This document shows, one piece after another, positions 54,601-64,000 of a DNA stretch of 64,000 nucleotides. The stretch covers positions 260,453,151 to 260,517,150 of the forward strand of contig CM048750.1 in assembly GCA_026315105.1 (NCBI GenBank), in the 5' to 3' direction. A model generated the notes under the pieces. It was not told where the DNA came from. It saw only the letters and a list, made by a program, of their open reading frames with translations, and searched no databases. The translations under genes and the position numbers were made by a program. The stretch comes from Locusta migratoria. Its lineage: Eukaryota > Arthropoda > Insecta > Orthoptera > Acrididae. Each line of letters begins with the position of its first letter. The first letter of the stretch is position 1.

Positions 54601-54945
54601 CCGAGAGGATGCCATCGTCATATTTTCATACAGTAGAGCTGCATGTCCTCTGGAAAGGTAACGGTTGTAGTTTCCCCTTGCTTTCAGCCGTTCGCAGTAG
54701 CTGTGTGGCAAAGCCACATTAGCTGATGTTACAAGGCCAGCTCAGTCAATCATCCAGACTGTTGCTCCTGTAACTACTGAAAAGGCTGCTGCCCCTCTTC
54801 AGGAACCACACGTTTGTCTGGCCTCTCCACAGATACCCCTTCGCTGTGGTTGCACCTACGGTACGGCTATCTGCATCGTTGAGGCACGCAAGCCACCCCA
54901 CCTCGGCAATGTCTGTGGTTCATGGGTGTTGATCTTGTAGAAGCT
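51652..54945 (-). pseudogene. RTE-like LINE, near full length
   Basis: Read on the minus strand: a 5' region with SQSDLRAG, then an endonuclease domain (WNIRSLNRIGKLENLKREMD, LDIVGISEVRW with the catalytic E, VMGDWNSVVG with D-x-N, DIDSDHNLLVM with the SDH end), then RT (NYRTISLLCHGCKILTRIIY, EDQFGFRRNVGTRLAILTLR, FVDLEKAFDNVAW, LRFADDIVILSETAKDLEEQ) and the C-terminal FCYLGSKIT...SETWTISSADRK...GRPR block. It has frameshifts near 54180, 53535, 52250 and 51890, and a TGA at 52552 replacing the Cys of GVRQGCSLSP. The FADD and SDH catalytic motifs are intact. The long 5' region (54720-54945) suggests little truncation. Related copies: 19405, 59645, 61104. Confidence 0.92.
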
Positions 54946-55489
54946 CTGAAAATCCCTCATAGATTTAATAAAGAGAAGGGTCATCTCCATATAAAAAAAG
55001 GCTTAGAAGAGAGACAGAAAAGGAAATGCAATAAAAAGGGCAAGTCGAAAAAACAAAAACCGCAAATGCACTAAAGAAACGTTCATGGCAAAGAGAAATA
55101 TTCAGTCTCTCCGAAGAGGATCAAAGAAAAGAGACAGAATGCATCACATGTGGAGAAACCTTCGAAGAAACTGTATTCAGTGTTATAACTGCAAGGACTG
55201 TTACCATGAAAACTGATTTTATGTAGATGCTTGAGATATTTATTACAATTGTATGTTCTCAAGGCCAAGAAACAAGTGGAGTACCACTGAATGCTGTGTC
55301 CGGGGCTACCCTCCAAATTTTTTAGTGTCAATAAACTGATTCAAAAGTGTATTTAAGATAGTTCATAAAAAATTATTCTCTATGCTTAGTTCTAAGTGAT
55401 ATGACTAAAGAAGTTACTTGTTTCATTTTACGATGAAAGCTAACACAGAAAAATTGTTTATTGTTGTTTTATTAGCAATTCATTTTTGT
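54946..55489. other. Unassigned AT-rich DNA
   Basis: Small frames only; nothing recognised. Confidence 0.35.
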
Positions 55490-55790
55490 GTCCGGGTCTA
55501 CCCGACCTTCCCCTATGTATTACCTTCAACTTGTTCATTTAATGAAACGTCGCTTTTAGCGTTATATATTGTAATCTCCAGCTGTTCTAGCAGATCTAAC
55601 TCTCTTCCCTTATCCTGTTTATGCAAAACCTTAAGGTCATCTTCAATCCGCTTTAATGGGTGGCCAGTTTCGCAGATATGCGTAGCTACAGCGGATTTGT
55701 CAAAATTATTAAGTCGGAAAATGTTCCTTGCACCTAACTTTAAATGATCTACCAGTCTGACCATTATGGATAAAATTAAATAATAATGCT
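55490..55790 (-). pseudogene. Penelope-like element, GIY-YIG endonuclease fragment
   Basis: The minus strand encodes NGQTGRSFKVRCKEHFP, which matches the Y-x-GQT-x-R-x-FKVR-x-KEH core of the GIY-YIG nuclease at the C terminus of Penelope-type polymerases. After a frameshift come NNFDKSAVATHICETGHPLK, the VLHKQDKGRELDLLEQLEIT stretch (catalytic Glu region) and the SLNEQVE end. Penelope-like elements are retroelements whose insertion uses this nuclease, and many carry hammerhead motifs in their terminal repeats. The RT domain is not seen upstream. Confidence 0.7.
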
Positions 55791-55799
55791 CTACTGAAT

Positions 55800-56200
55800 C
55801 TGGAGTGTGCAGGTGGCCGTGTGGCTCTGGCGAGGCGGCTGGTCCTCAGGCAGCCTGTTAATTGTGGGTGCCGGGTTACGGCGGCAGGAAGCGCGCACAA
55901 GTGCCGCTAATTGGGAGGCCTCCTTCTGCCGCGACCTCTCCCCCCCCCCCCCACTCCTCTAGAGCCCTCAGCATTATGCATCTGGCGCCCAGACTGGCGC
56001 CAGCGCCTAAGCCCCAGCTTCCGGAATCGCTCGACTGGCGCCAGCGCCCAGTCGATATCTCTGCCAGGAGGACGGTGGACGACGTTCACCCGCTCCGTCA
56101 GATCTCTCTAAGTACCACAGCACCCGCTCTGCAGTACCTGCTGCGGCCTGCTTCAAAGCGGTACACAATACTCCCTGCTTAATTGCTGAGGAAGGGGGAG
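55800..56200. other. GC-rich segment
   Basis: GC- and CpG-rich, with a C13 run (55940-55952) and GACTGGCGCCAGCGCC present twice (55991, 56034). Frames on both strands reflect composition. Its origin (CpG island or the 5' part of a Penelope-like element read from the minus strand) is open. Confidence 0.3.
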
Positions 56201-57707
56201 AGAACAGGGTTTAGTTCCCCGTTCAGTGTGGTCATTAGGGACGGAGTTCACTCTCGGAATTTTTTGGGGGAAGGTAATGGCCGTGCACTTTCAAAGGAGC
56301 AACGCTGCATTTGCCCCCCCCCCCCAAAAAAAAAAGAAAAAAAAAAAGAAAAAGAAAAAAAAAAGGAGAAAGTGGAATTATGGTATTATTTCGAATTGCG
56401 TGTAATAGTAAATTTAGGAATAGTAAAACTACAGTACGTCATGTCTGTAATTGTTGTTCTAAGTGTCTACAATCAGCAAAAAACGTGTATAATTGTTTGT
56501 ACAACTTAGCCTGACTGAGAAAATCAGCCAATTCTTGTATATGAACGAATCTTGGCAGGGTCCCCAGAAGAAACTCATGTGTAATGTGGTTAGAACGTGT
56601 CACCTTATCTGTATTCAAACAAGAATGTGTCACATGTCATGTGTGGCATGAGCGTTACAGATTAAATTAACTAACAAAATTATATTATGACCCTATCTAT
56701 TAAATAAACTGATTAAAGTATAAATTTTACTGTGATTCTGTCTTTGAAATGTATTAAACACATCTGACATTGAACCCTGTAAAATAATGTCTGTGTGTTT
56801 GTTTTGAGAGCAACAGATTAATTTGAGGTAAACTGTTAATGACAAAACTGTGATTAAACTCGTAATCAGACTGAATCCTTATCTCGTATGTTTCAGACGT
56901 AATTTCTGCCAAAGTTATTTTAAGATTATTTTCAGCCTACACTGGTGACCAGGCTATACTCAAAAACAAATCATCACATAATAATCACTACAGTGTCTCA
57001 ATTGCATTTACGTAATTTTCAAATCTGATTATACTTCGAAGAACACAACTTATGCAAATACTTTCTTTCTTATAAGACAACTGAGTTTCCAGTAAATACT
57101 AAGCTTATTAATTAACCTAACAATGTGATCTTTCATCAATACAACAAACTCTCTATTTATGAATTTCACTTTGACTACCTGTGTGTTACTTTTATTCTTA
57201 TTGGTTATGCAAACAGATCTCATTAAGAATTGTACTTTCCCTATTTCAAATTGTAAGTCAGTGACTTGCTTTGTCAGACGGCAATAACATAAGAAAAAAT
57301 TAATCTTCAGAATGATGAAAGGGATGGGAACTGGTAAGTGAGTAAGTTAAATCATAACTTGCAACTTTTGTTAACTAACTTCATTAATGAGAAGCGCTAT
57401 GCACCTACTACAACGACAATCATACGATATTACAATTACAACAATAGGTACAGAAAATTTACCATTTTCTATCAAAGATCAAATGCGTATTCTCAGCTAC
57501 TGATACAATGCAAGGTAGGCTTTTGTGCAACCATGTATCTTGCAGTCTGCCTTGCTCGCTACTACTCAGGTCAGAGATAATGCATACTCTCTGGCTTACG
57601 GCGCAGATTACTAAATCGTCCACATTAACAAGTGCATTCAAAATGAAATCAGAATATCACATAGAAATGGAACGTGCGAACGTACAGCTCAAATGCCAAT
57701 TAAAATG
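56201..57707. other. Unassigned DNA with C12/A-rich run
   Basis: C12 then an A-rich tract at 56314-56364. The rest is AT-rich with no recognised features. Confidence 0.35.
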
Positions 57708-59477
57708 AGCCCCAGGAAGTATAACAGTAGTTTCAAGGCAGCAGATGTCAGCTCTTATAGAGGAGCCCAGTGTGGATCAGACCATTATCTAGTAAAAATG
57801 AAATCCGGCCATGGAAGAATTCAACGAATGGCACAAGTAACATAAATAAAATGAACTATAGTGAGAAAGATCAAAATGTACATTTTAATATTGACAGCCT
57901 ACAAGACGGAAGTATAAGAACATTCTTTAAGGCCAGGATGGAAAGGACACTGGATGAATCATTTGAAGGAAGCACAGAAGAAATATATGAATATATAAAA
58001 ACTAATGTGGAAAACGTATCATTAGAGGTGCTAGGCATAAAAGAAAAAACCACAAACGTGCAGCAGAGTGGTGGTCAGAGGAAATAGAAACATCAGTTAA
58101 AGAAAAACGAAATGCATTCATTCAGTGGTTGAATAATAAATCTGAAGAAACAAGATCAAAATACAAGGAAAAAGAATGAAGTGGGAAAGAAAATAAGGTT
58201 AGCAAGGAATGAAGCATGGGAAAGAACATGTGCCAATGTTAATAGTAAAAAGGGCTTCGACAAGATATAAAAGGCAAATCCAATCTTCAACTGGTTACAC
58301 AAAAGGAGTGGGAAGAATATTTCCAAAAATTTTTGATTGGGAACACAGAAGAATATCTAGAGGAAGGAACAGCGGAAGAAAATGAACATCATGATGATGA
58401 TGATCGAAATTTCAGAAAGTGAAGTTCTTCGGGTATTAAGTACAGGGAAGAATGGACCAGTCAATATCAGTATGGAGATTCTGAAGTATGGTGATGACAA
58501 AATTGTGAAACTGATTATGCGGTTATTCAGTCAAATGTTCCATGGAGAGCCTATACCCAAGAAGATGAAACTGGGTTATATTAGTACCATATTTAAGAAA
58601 GGGGATCGCAAAATTTGCTCGAACTATCGAGGAATTTGTGTTACAAACACATTAATGAGGATTTTTGGGAAAATAATTAAAAATAAACTGGAAAAAGTTT
58701 AGAACCCAAGAAGAACAATGCGGTTTTATAGCTGTTAGATCATGTGTAGACCATATTTTCACATTACGACAGATTTTGGAGAAACATAATGAGAAATCGA
58801 AAAAATGTAGGATTTATTTTTATAGATCTAGAAAAAGCATATGATAATGTTCCAAGGAAACTACTCTGGAGAGCACTAAATGGCAAACATAAATACTTCT
58901 TTAATTAAAATAATAAAACAAATGTATAAAGATAACATTTGCCAAGGGAAAATTGGTAATATACTTTCACAGAAATTTAGAACAAGCAGAGGTCTGCTGC
59001 AAGGCTGTCTCATGTCACCAACATCATTCAAAATCTATATAGATACTTGTCTTAGAACGTAGTTAAATATGTGTAATAGTATGGGGTTAGAAATTAGAGA
59101 TTGAGTTTATCTACACCATTTATTATTTGCTGATGGTCAAGTTGTCACAGCACAAGACGGGGAGGATGTAAACTACATGTGTAATCAACTAGAAATAGCA
59201 TACAAAAATTGGTGTGTGAAGATTAATTATCAAAAAACTGAATACTTGACTAATGATCTAGATGAACTATACATAGAGGGAAAGAAAATCAAAAGAATTA
59301 ACACTTTCTGGGTCCATTTTACAAATTGAGGGAAAAACAAACTCAGAAATTAATAAAAGAATTAACAGTGGACGAAAGGTCATTGGGATGCTATGGAGGA
59401 GAAATGTAATAAACAGAAAAAAATCATATATATAAATCTATATTTGAGAGTAGTTCTGTACGGAGCGGAAACCTGTA
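57708..59477 (+). pseudogene. RTE-like LINE (second family), 5'-truncated
   Basis: Begins at the endonuclease end (DVSSYRGAQCGSDHYLVKMK, with the SDH motif), then a linker, then RT: MKLGYISTIFKKGDRKICSN, YRGICVTNTLMRIFGKIIKN, IFIDLEKAYDNVPRK-like, TSRGLLQGCLMSPTSFKIYI and LLFADGQVVTAQDGEDVNYM (FADD decayed to FADG), and VVLYGAETCT. Several frameshifts and stops. It stops abruptly at 59477, where the sequence continues in inverted orientation. Confidence 0.82.
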
Positions 59478-60060
59478 CCAGAACCAGTTTCGGTATTCTG
59501 CTGTCCTTTCTTCGTACATGACCGTACCGACGTAATTTCTTTCTATCCACCACTTCATCTATTATTTCTTTTATTTCCATACTCTTTATTACTTAGGCGT
59601 TTCTTCTTTTTTCTTTCCTGGAAATTCTGGCCGATCTTCTCCAGAAATATGACTTCAGAAAAGACATTCTTTCACTTAAATTAGTATTCGATGTTAACAA
59701 ATTTCTCTTTTCCAAAAACGCTTTCCTTCCCATTGTTATTCTATATTTTATATCCTCCGTACTATGGTCATCATACGTTACTTTACTACCCAAGTAACAA
59801 AATTCATCTACTACCTTAATTGTTTCTTCAGAGTCGCCTAAATTTCTTATACTGCATTCCATTACCTTGTTTTGCTCTTGTTAATGTTCATCTTATACGC
59901 TCCTTTCGACACACTGTCTATTCCATTCATTTGCTCCTCCAGATCCTTTTCCGTCTCTGACGTAATCACAATATCATCAGCAAAACGCAATGTTTTTATT
60001 TCTTCATCCCTCCTCTAAAGTTTTTTCTTGCTTTCCTTCACAGCTTGCTGGAGCATGATG
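59478..60060 (-). pseudogene. Chimeric inverted RTE-like fragment
   Basis: Minus strand from 60060: an RTE first-family piece (SETEKDLEEQMNGIDSV region, VDEFCYLGSKVTYDDHSTED, KRNLLTSNTNLSERMSFLK) fuses near 59645 to a second-family piece (RRSARISRKEKRRNA, KEIIDEVVDRKKLRRYGHVR). The second-family part is what should follow VLYGAETCT of the plus-strand LINE at 59477, but reversed. Confidence 0.7.
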
Positions 60061-61081
60061 AACATCGTTAAAACATTGAAAAAGTCATTTTGCGATACTG
60101 AGCACATCGTACAAATGATTCATCTTTTACAGTCGCAATTTTTCTTCGATATATCAGAGGGGAAACAATCGTCATTTATGGTCATTAAAGAATCCCTACT
60201 TCACAAAGTTTAGAAGCAAACCACGCATACCTGATCGTTTCACCGAAGATGGGAGACGATAGCTGATAATGTATAATACAATGTAGCTTTATGCAATCCT
60301 CTGTAACACTTATTTCACGTCAAGGAAATATATGTATAAATTCGGTGCTTTGAGTATATATATAATCGAGAATGAAAGCACCGAATCTATATTAAATAGA
60401 CCGAGAATCTACAACACTACCAAAAAATGAGTTAGGAATAAGTGACACAATGAAAAGTACTTAAATATGTTCGCAAAATTTCAGAGTCGATGTTTGAGAG
60501 TTGCATCGAATGGCTTTGGATGATTTCTGAAATAGACATTCCATAAACATAAAAAATTACGAAAATACGATGGCCAACTGGTCTCCTTGTCAGTGTCTGG
60601 TTGGACAGTGAGAGCGAAAAGTGTCTTCTCGGACTGGCGAAAATGCTTGCGGTTAATGTGATTAAATTCGTTGATAAAAAAAAGAAAAGAGGGGATTTAT
60701 CGCCCCAGCGGAGAAGGGGGCGAAACGAGTTGCCGAAATGTTAAAACGAAGCAGGAGGGTGGTTTGCAAATTACGGAAAGAGGGACTCGGAGCCTAGCAG
60801 AGTGGAGCTCATCTCCTTACGTCCAAGAAGCAGCAGCAAGAAGCTCACAATAATACGCCATCGATGATACGGTAAAATGTATTATCAGGTATTGTCTGTA
60901 CTCTAACGAACAACATAAAGAATTCCTCCGTTAATATGTAATTAAATGCTTCCTTCCGATGGGAGTACACGTATAACGTTTGTCCACTGATGCTTCATGG
61001 CAATAGATTAGTAAAGATTCTTCTAATTTCTCATGTGCAGTAGTCCTTCCGGGTAGAGATTATTAGACCGCTTCAGCTACC
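60061..61081. other. Unassigned DNA
   Basis: No domain-bearing frames, SINEs or paired ends seen. Confidence 0.35.
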
Positions 61082-61103
61082 TCTGGACATAATTAAGCAT
61101 ACC

Positions 61104-63680
61104 AGGTCCATTGTTGTTGTGGTCTTCAGTTCAGAGTCTGATGCAGCTCTCCACCCTACTCTATCCTGAGCAAACCTCTTCATCTCCTTATAAGACTGCA
61201 ACCTACATCAGTTTGAATCTGCTTACTGTATTCATATCTTGGTCTCCCTCTGCGATTTTTACCCCACTCACTTCCCTCCATTGCCAAATTTACGATTCCT
61301 TGATGTCTAAGAATGTGACCTACCAATCGATCCCTTCTTTTAGTCAAGGTATGCCAGGAATTCCTTATCTCCCGAATTCTGTTCAGTATCTCTTCATTAG
61401 TTACGCGATGCACCCACCTAATCTTTTGCATTCTTCCGTAGCACCACATTTCAAAAGCCTCTATCCTCTTCTTGGCCACACTGTTTATCGTCCATGTTTC
61501 ACTCCCATACAAAGCAACACTCCACACAAATGTCTTCAGAAAAGACTTCCTTACATTTAAACTAATATTCGATGTTAACAAATTTCTCTTTTTCAAAAAC
61601 GCTTCTCTTCTCATTGCCATTCTGCATTTTATATCCTCTGTACTGCGACCATCATTTGTTATTTTACTGCCCAAGTAACAAAACTCATCTACCAACAAAA
61701 GATTGGAAAGTTGCCCAGGTCACACCTATATTCAAGAAAGGAAGTAGGAGTAACCCACTAAACTACAGGCCTATTTCACTGACGTCAATCTGCTGCAGGG
61801 TTTTGGAACATATCCTGTATTCAAATATTATGAATTATCTCGAACAGAACGATCTATTTACCCAAGGTCAACACGGATTTAGAAAATATCGTTCATGCGA
61901 AACACAACTAGCTGTTTCTTCACACGAAGTGATGGGTGCTATCGACAAAGGTTCGCAAATCGATTCCGTATTTCTTGATTTCCAGAAAGCTTTTGACACC
62001 GTACTTCACAAACGGTGTTTAATCAAATTGCGTGGTTATGGTATATCGCCCCAAATTTGCGATTGGATAGGGGATTTCTTGTCAGAGAGGACACAGTTCG
62101 TAGTAATCGATGGTAAGGCATCGACTAAAACAGAGGTGATGTCGGGCGTTCCACAGGGTAGTGTTATTGGTCTTCTGCCATTCCTTATTTACATAAACGA
62201 TTTAGGGGAAAATCTAAGTAGCTCTCTTAGGTTGTTTGCAGATGACGCCGTCATTTACCGTCCAGTAAAATCATCTGAAGATCAAAACCAACTGCAGAAC
62301 GATCTGAATAAGATATCAGTATGGTGTAAAAATTGGCAATTGACTCTAAATAATTAGAAGTGTGAAGTCGTCCACATGAGTACGAAAACATTCCGTTAAA
62401 CTTTGTTTACAAGATAAATCAATCAAACGTGAAGGCCGTAAACTCCACAAAATACCTAGGAATTACTGTTACTTCAGACTTAAATTGGAAAGAAGACGTA
62501 GATAATATCGTGGGAAAGGCGAACAAGAGACTGCGTTTTATTGGCAGAACCCTTAAAACATGCAACAGAACTACAAAAGAAACTGCATACACTACGCTTG
62601 TCCGTCCATTTTTGGAGTATTGCTGCCCAGTGTGGGATCCTTATCAGGTGGGTTTGACGGAGGACATCTAAAGAGTCCAAAGAAGGGCAGCTCGTTTCGT
62701 ACTGTCTCGATACAAGGGAGACAGCGTTACGGAAATGATACAGGATCTGGGATGGGAATCATTACAACAACGGCGCTTATCGCTGCGGCGTGGGCTACTT
62801 GCGAAACTCCAATCGCCAACATTCTCCTCCGAATGCGAAAATATATTGATGACTCCCACTTACATAGGTAGAAATGATCATCAGAATAAAATACGATAAA
62901 TCAGAGGTAGAACGAAGAGATTCAGTTGTTTTTTCTTCCCGCGCGCTATTCGAGAATGGAATGGGAGATAAGTAGTATAATTGTGGTTCGATGAACCCTC
63001 TGTGAGGCACTTAAATGTGATTTGCAGAGTATCCCATGTAGATGTAGATGTAGATCACCTTTATTTTTTCGTTACATAATCTAATTCCTTCAGCATCACT
63101 TGATTTTTTTTAGAATGCACTATATTACCCTTGTTTTGCTCTTGTTAATGTTCGTCTTGTATGCACCTTTCAACACACTGTCCATCCCGTCCAACTGCTC
63201 TTCGAGGTCTTTTGCTGTCTCTGAGAGAATTACAATGTCTTCGGCAAAACGCAATGTTTTTATTTTTTCACCCTGAAATTTAATCCCTTCTCCAAATTTC
63301 TCGTAGCTTTCCTTTATAGCCCGCTAAATTGAATAACAATTGAGAAAGGCTACAACCTGTCTTACTCCCTTCCCTTTCATGCCCTTCAATTCTGATAACT
63401 GCTTTCTGGTTTTTGTACAAGTTGTAAATAACTTTCCATTCCCTATATTTTACTCCTGCTGATTTCAAAATTTGAAAGAGTGTATTCCAGTCAACATTGT
63501 CAAAAGCTTTCTCCAAATCTACAAGAGCTAGTAATGTAGGTTTGCCTTTCCTTAACCTGTCTCCTAAGATAAGCCGTAAAGTGAGGATTGCCTCCCTTGT
63601 TCCTTCATTTCTCCTGAATTCAAACTGATTGCCCCGAGGTCGGCTTCTACCAGCTTTACCATCCTTCTGTAAATAATTCG
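61104..63680 (-). pseudogene. RTE-like LINE with 22-bp target duplication, split by a CR1-like LINE
   Basis: The two parts 61104-61691 and 63057-63680 are continuous with the RTE at 51652 when the CR1 insert is removed. Encodes (minus) FEFRRNEGTREAILTLRLIL, FDNVDWNTLFQILKSAGVKY, then the C-terminal VDEFCYLGSKITNDGRSTED and the WSVALYGSETWTINSVAKKR region. A 22-bp duplication starting TCTGGACATAATTA flanks it (61082-61103, 63681-63702, one mismatch). 3' GTT tail at 61110. 5'-truncated within RT, so no endonuclease. Confidence 0.9.
61692..63056 (+). pseudogene. CR1-like LINE, the best preserved in the window
   Basis: Starts DWKVAQVTPIFKKGSRSNPL, then YRPISLTSICCRVLEHILYS, GQHGFRKYRSCETQLAVSSH, SVFLDFQKAFDTVLHKRCLI, MSGVPQGSVIGLLPFLIYIN, LRLFADDAVIYRPVKSSEDQ and the thumb. 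An in-frame TAG at 62357, a 1-base shift near 62390 and a stop in TEDI*RVQRR (62669) follow. Ends (GATGTA)n at 63040-63055. It inserted precisely into the minus-strand RTE (break between ATCTACCA and CACCTT). Confidence 0.92.
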
Positions 63681-63702
63681 TCTGGACATAATTAGGCATA
63701 CC

Positions 63703-63887
63703 GGAGCCAATGCCAGTAAAAATAAGGAAGAAAAATGAATGTGTAACGACCCAGCGACAACGTGGTCATTAGAGAATGTTAAGAGCATGAGTACCGAATA
63801 GTAGAAGCGTCGTGTGCACAGTACTAAAGAGTTAGTCATGCTCATAACTCTTAAGGTTCGCCTTTTAGAACTCTTGTTTGTTAAGCA
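63703..63887. other. Unassigned DNA
   Basis: Short stretch without recognisable features. Confidence 0.3.
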
Positions 63888-64000
63888 CTAGCAGAAAACC
63901 CGGCGACTCATGGGTACTTCATTATTCCAGTCTTAAGTTCGTCCATCACTCCTTCCAGTTTCTCTCTTTGAACACCTCTATCCTTCTCTCCCTGCCAACC
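63888..64000 (-). mobile_element. Helitron-like 3' end, cut by window edge
   Basis: Minus strand ends GTCGCCGGGTTTTCTGCTAG followed by T. This is the same terminus type as 3029 and 46775. The body continues past 64000. Confidence 0.55.

Noticed and set aside
1..64000. CRISPR arrays, rRNA genes, bacterial operons
   Set aside because: No regularly spaced repeats, rRNA motifs or prokaryotic gene organisation. The window is eukaryotic.

Overview
This is a eukaryotic, AT-rich, intron-scale window with almost no host coding sequence. It is packed with nested, decayed transposable elements. The mixture of abundant tRNA-derived SINEs (about 20 copies in several head types), RTE-like, CR1-like and I-like LINEs, mariner, hAT and Helitron elements, and Penelope-like remnants with hammerhead-like hairpins fits a large insect genome. 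I infer an orthopteran (grasshopper/locust type), but this rests on the repeat style, not on a diagnostic gene. There are no bacterial genes, rRNA genes, CRISPR arrays or convincing functional tRNA genes.

Layout. 0-9 kb: a foldback element with hammerhead-like arms (152-887), two adjacent Helitron-type repeats (1911-4152), an RT scrap, a small ribozyme-like retroelement (5718-5861), a MITE and AT-rich filler. 9-12.7 kb: a minus-strand Helitron inside a roughly 215-bp tandem repeat, then rearranged mariner copies hit by two SINEs. 13.7-14.1 kb: a THAP zinc-finger exon, one of the two best non-repeat coding candidates. 14.3-20.4 kb: SINEs, a 1.16-kb hAT-like element that splits a SINE, a 609-bp hairpin element, and an RTE fragment with two SINE hits. 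20.4-24.9 kb: a composite locus in which two ~540-bp direct repeats bracket a truncated CR1-like LINE. One repeat carries a Helitron and the other a hammerhead-like foldback. 25-31 kb: CR1-like LINE pieces, SINEs and unassigned AT-rich DNA. 31.6-41.3 kb: a large inverted repeat (867-bp right arm) whose spacer holds a small secreted-peptide exon (35381-35623), a CR1-like tail and a 2.6-kb I-like LINE with an RNase H domain. 42-50 kb: an RTE-like tail, a mariner split by a CR1-like LINE, a TIR element holding a chimeric Helitron, and decayed transposase ends. 50-64 kb: a hAT with a ribozyme-like foldback inside it, a near full-length RTE, a Penelope-like GIY-YIG fragment, a second RTE-like LINE and a truncated RTE with a 22-bp target duplication, itself split by a CR1-like LINE.

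The elements form a parasite network rather than a pathway. LINEs supply the reverse transcriptase. The SINE tails share a block with the 3' end of the I-like LINE, which points to that LINE as their likely driver. The hammerhead-like hairpins recur in at least seven loci, four of them flanked by 9-18-bp target duplications, and a Penelope-type GIY-YIG remnant is present. This makes ribozyme-bearing retroelements the most interesting system here. All element boundaries were read by eye, and clade names are best guesses.
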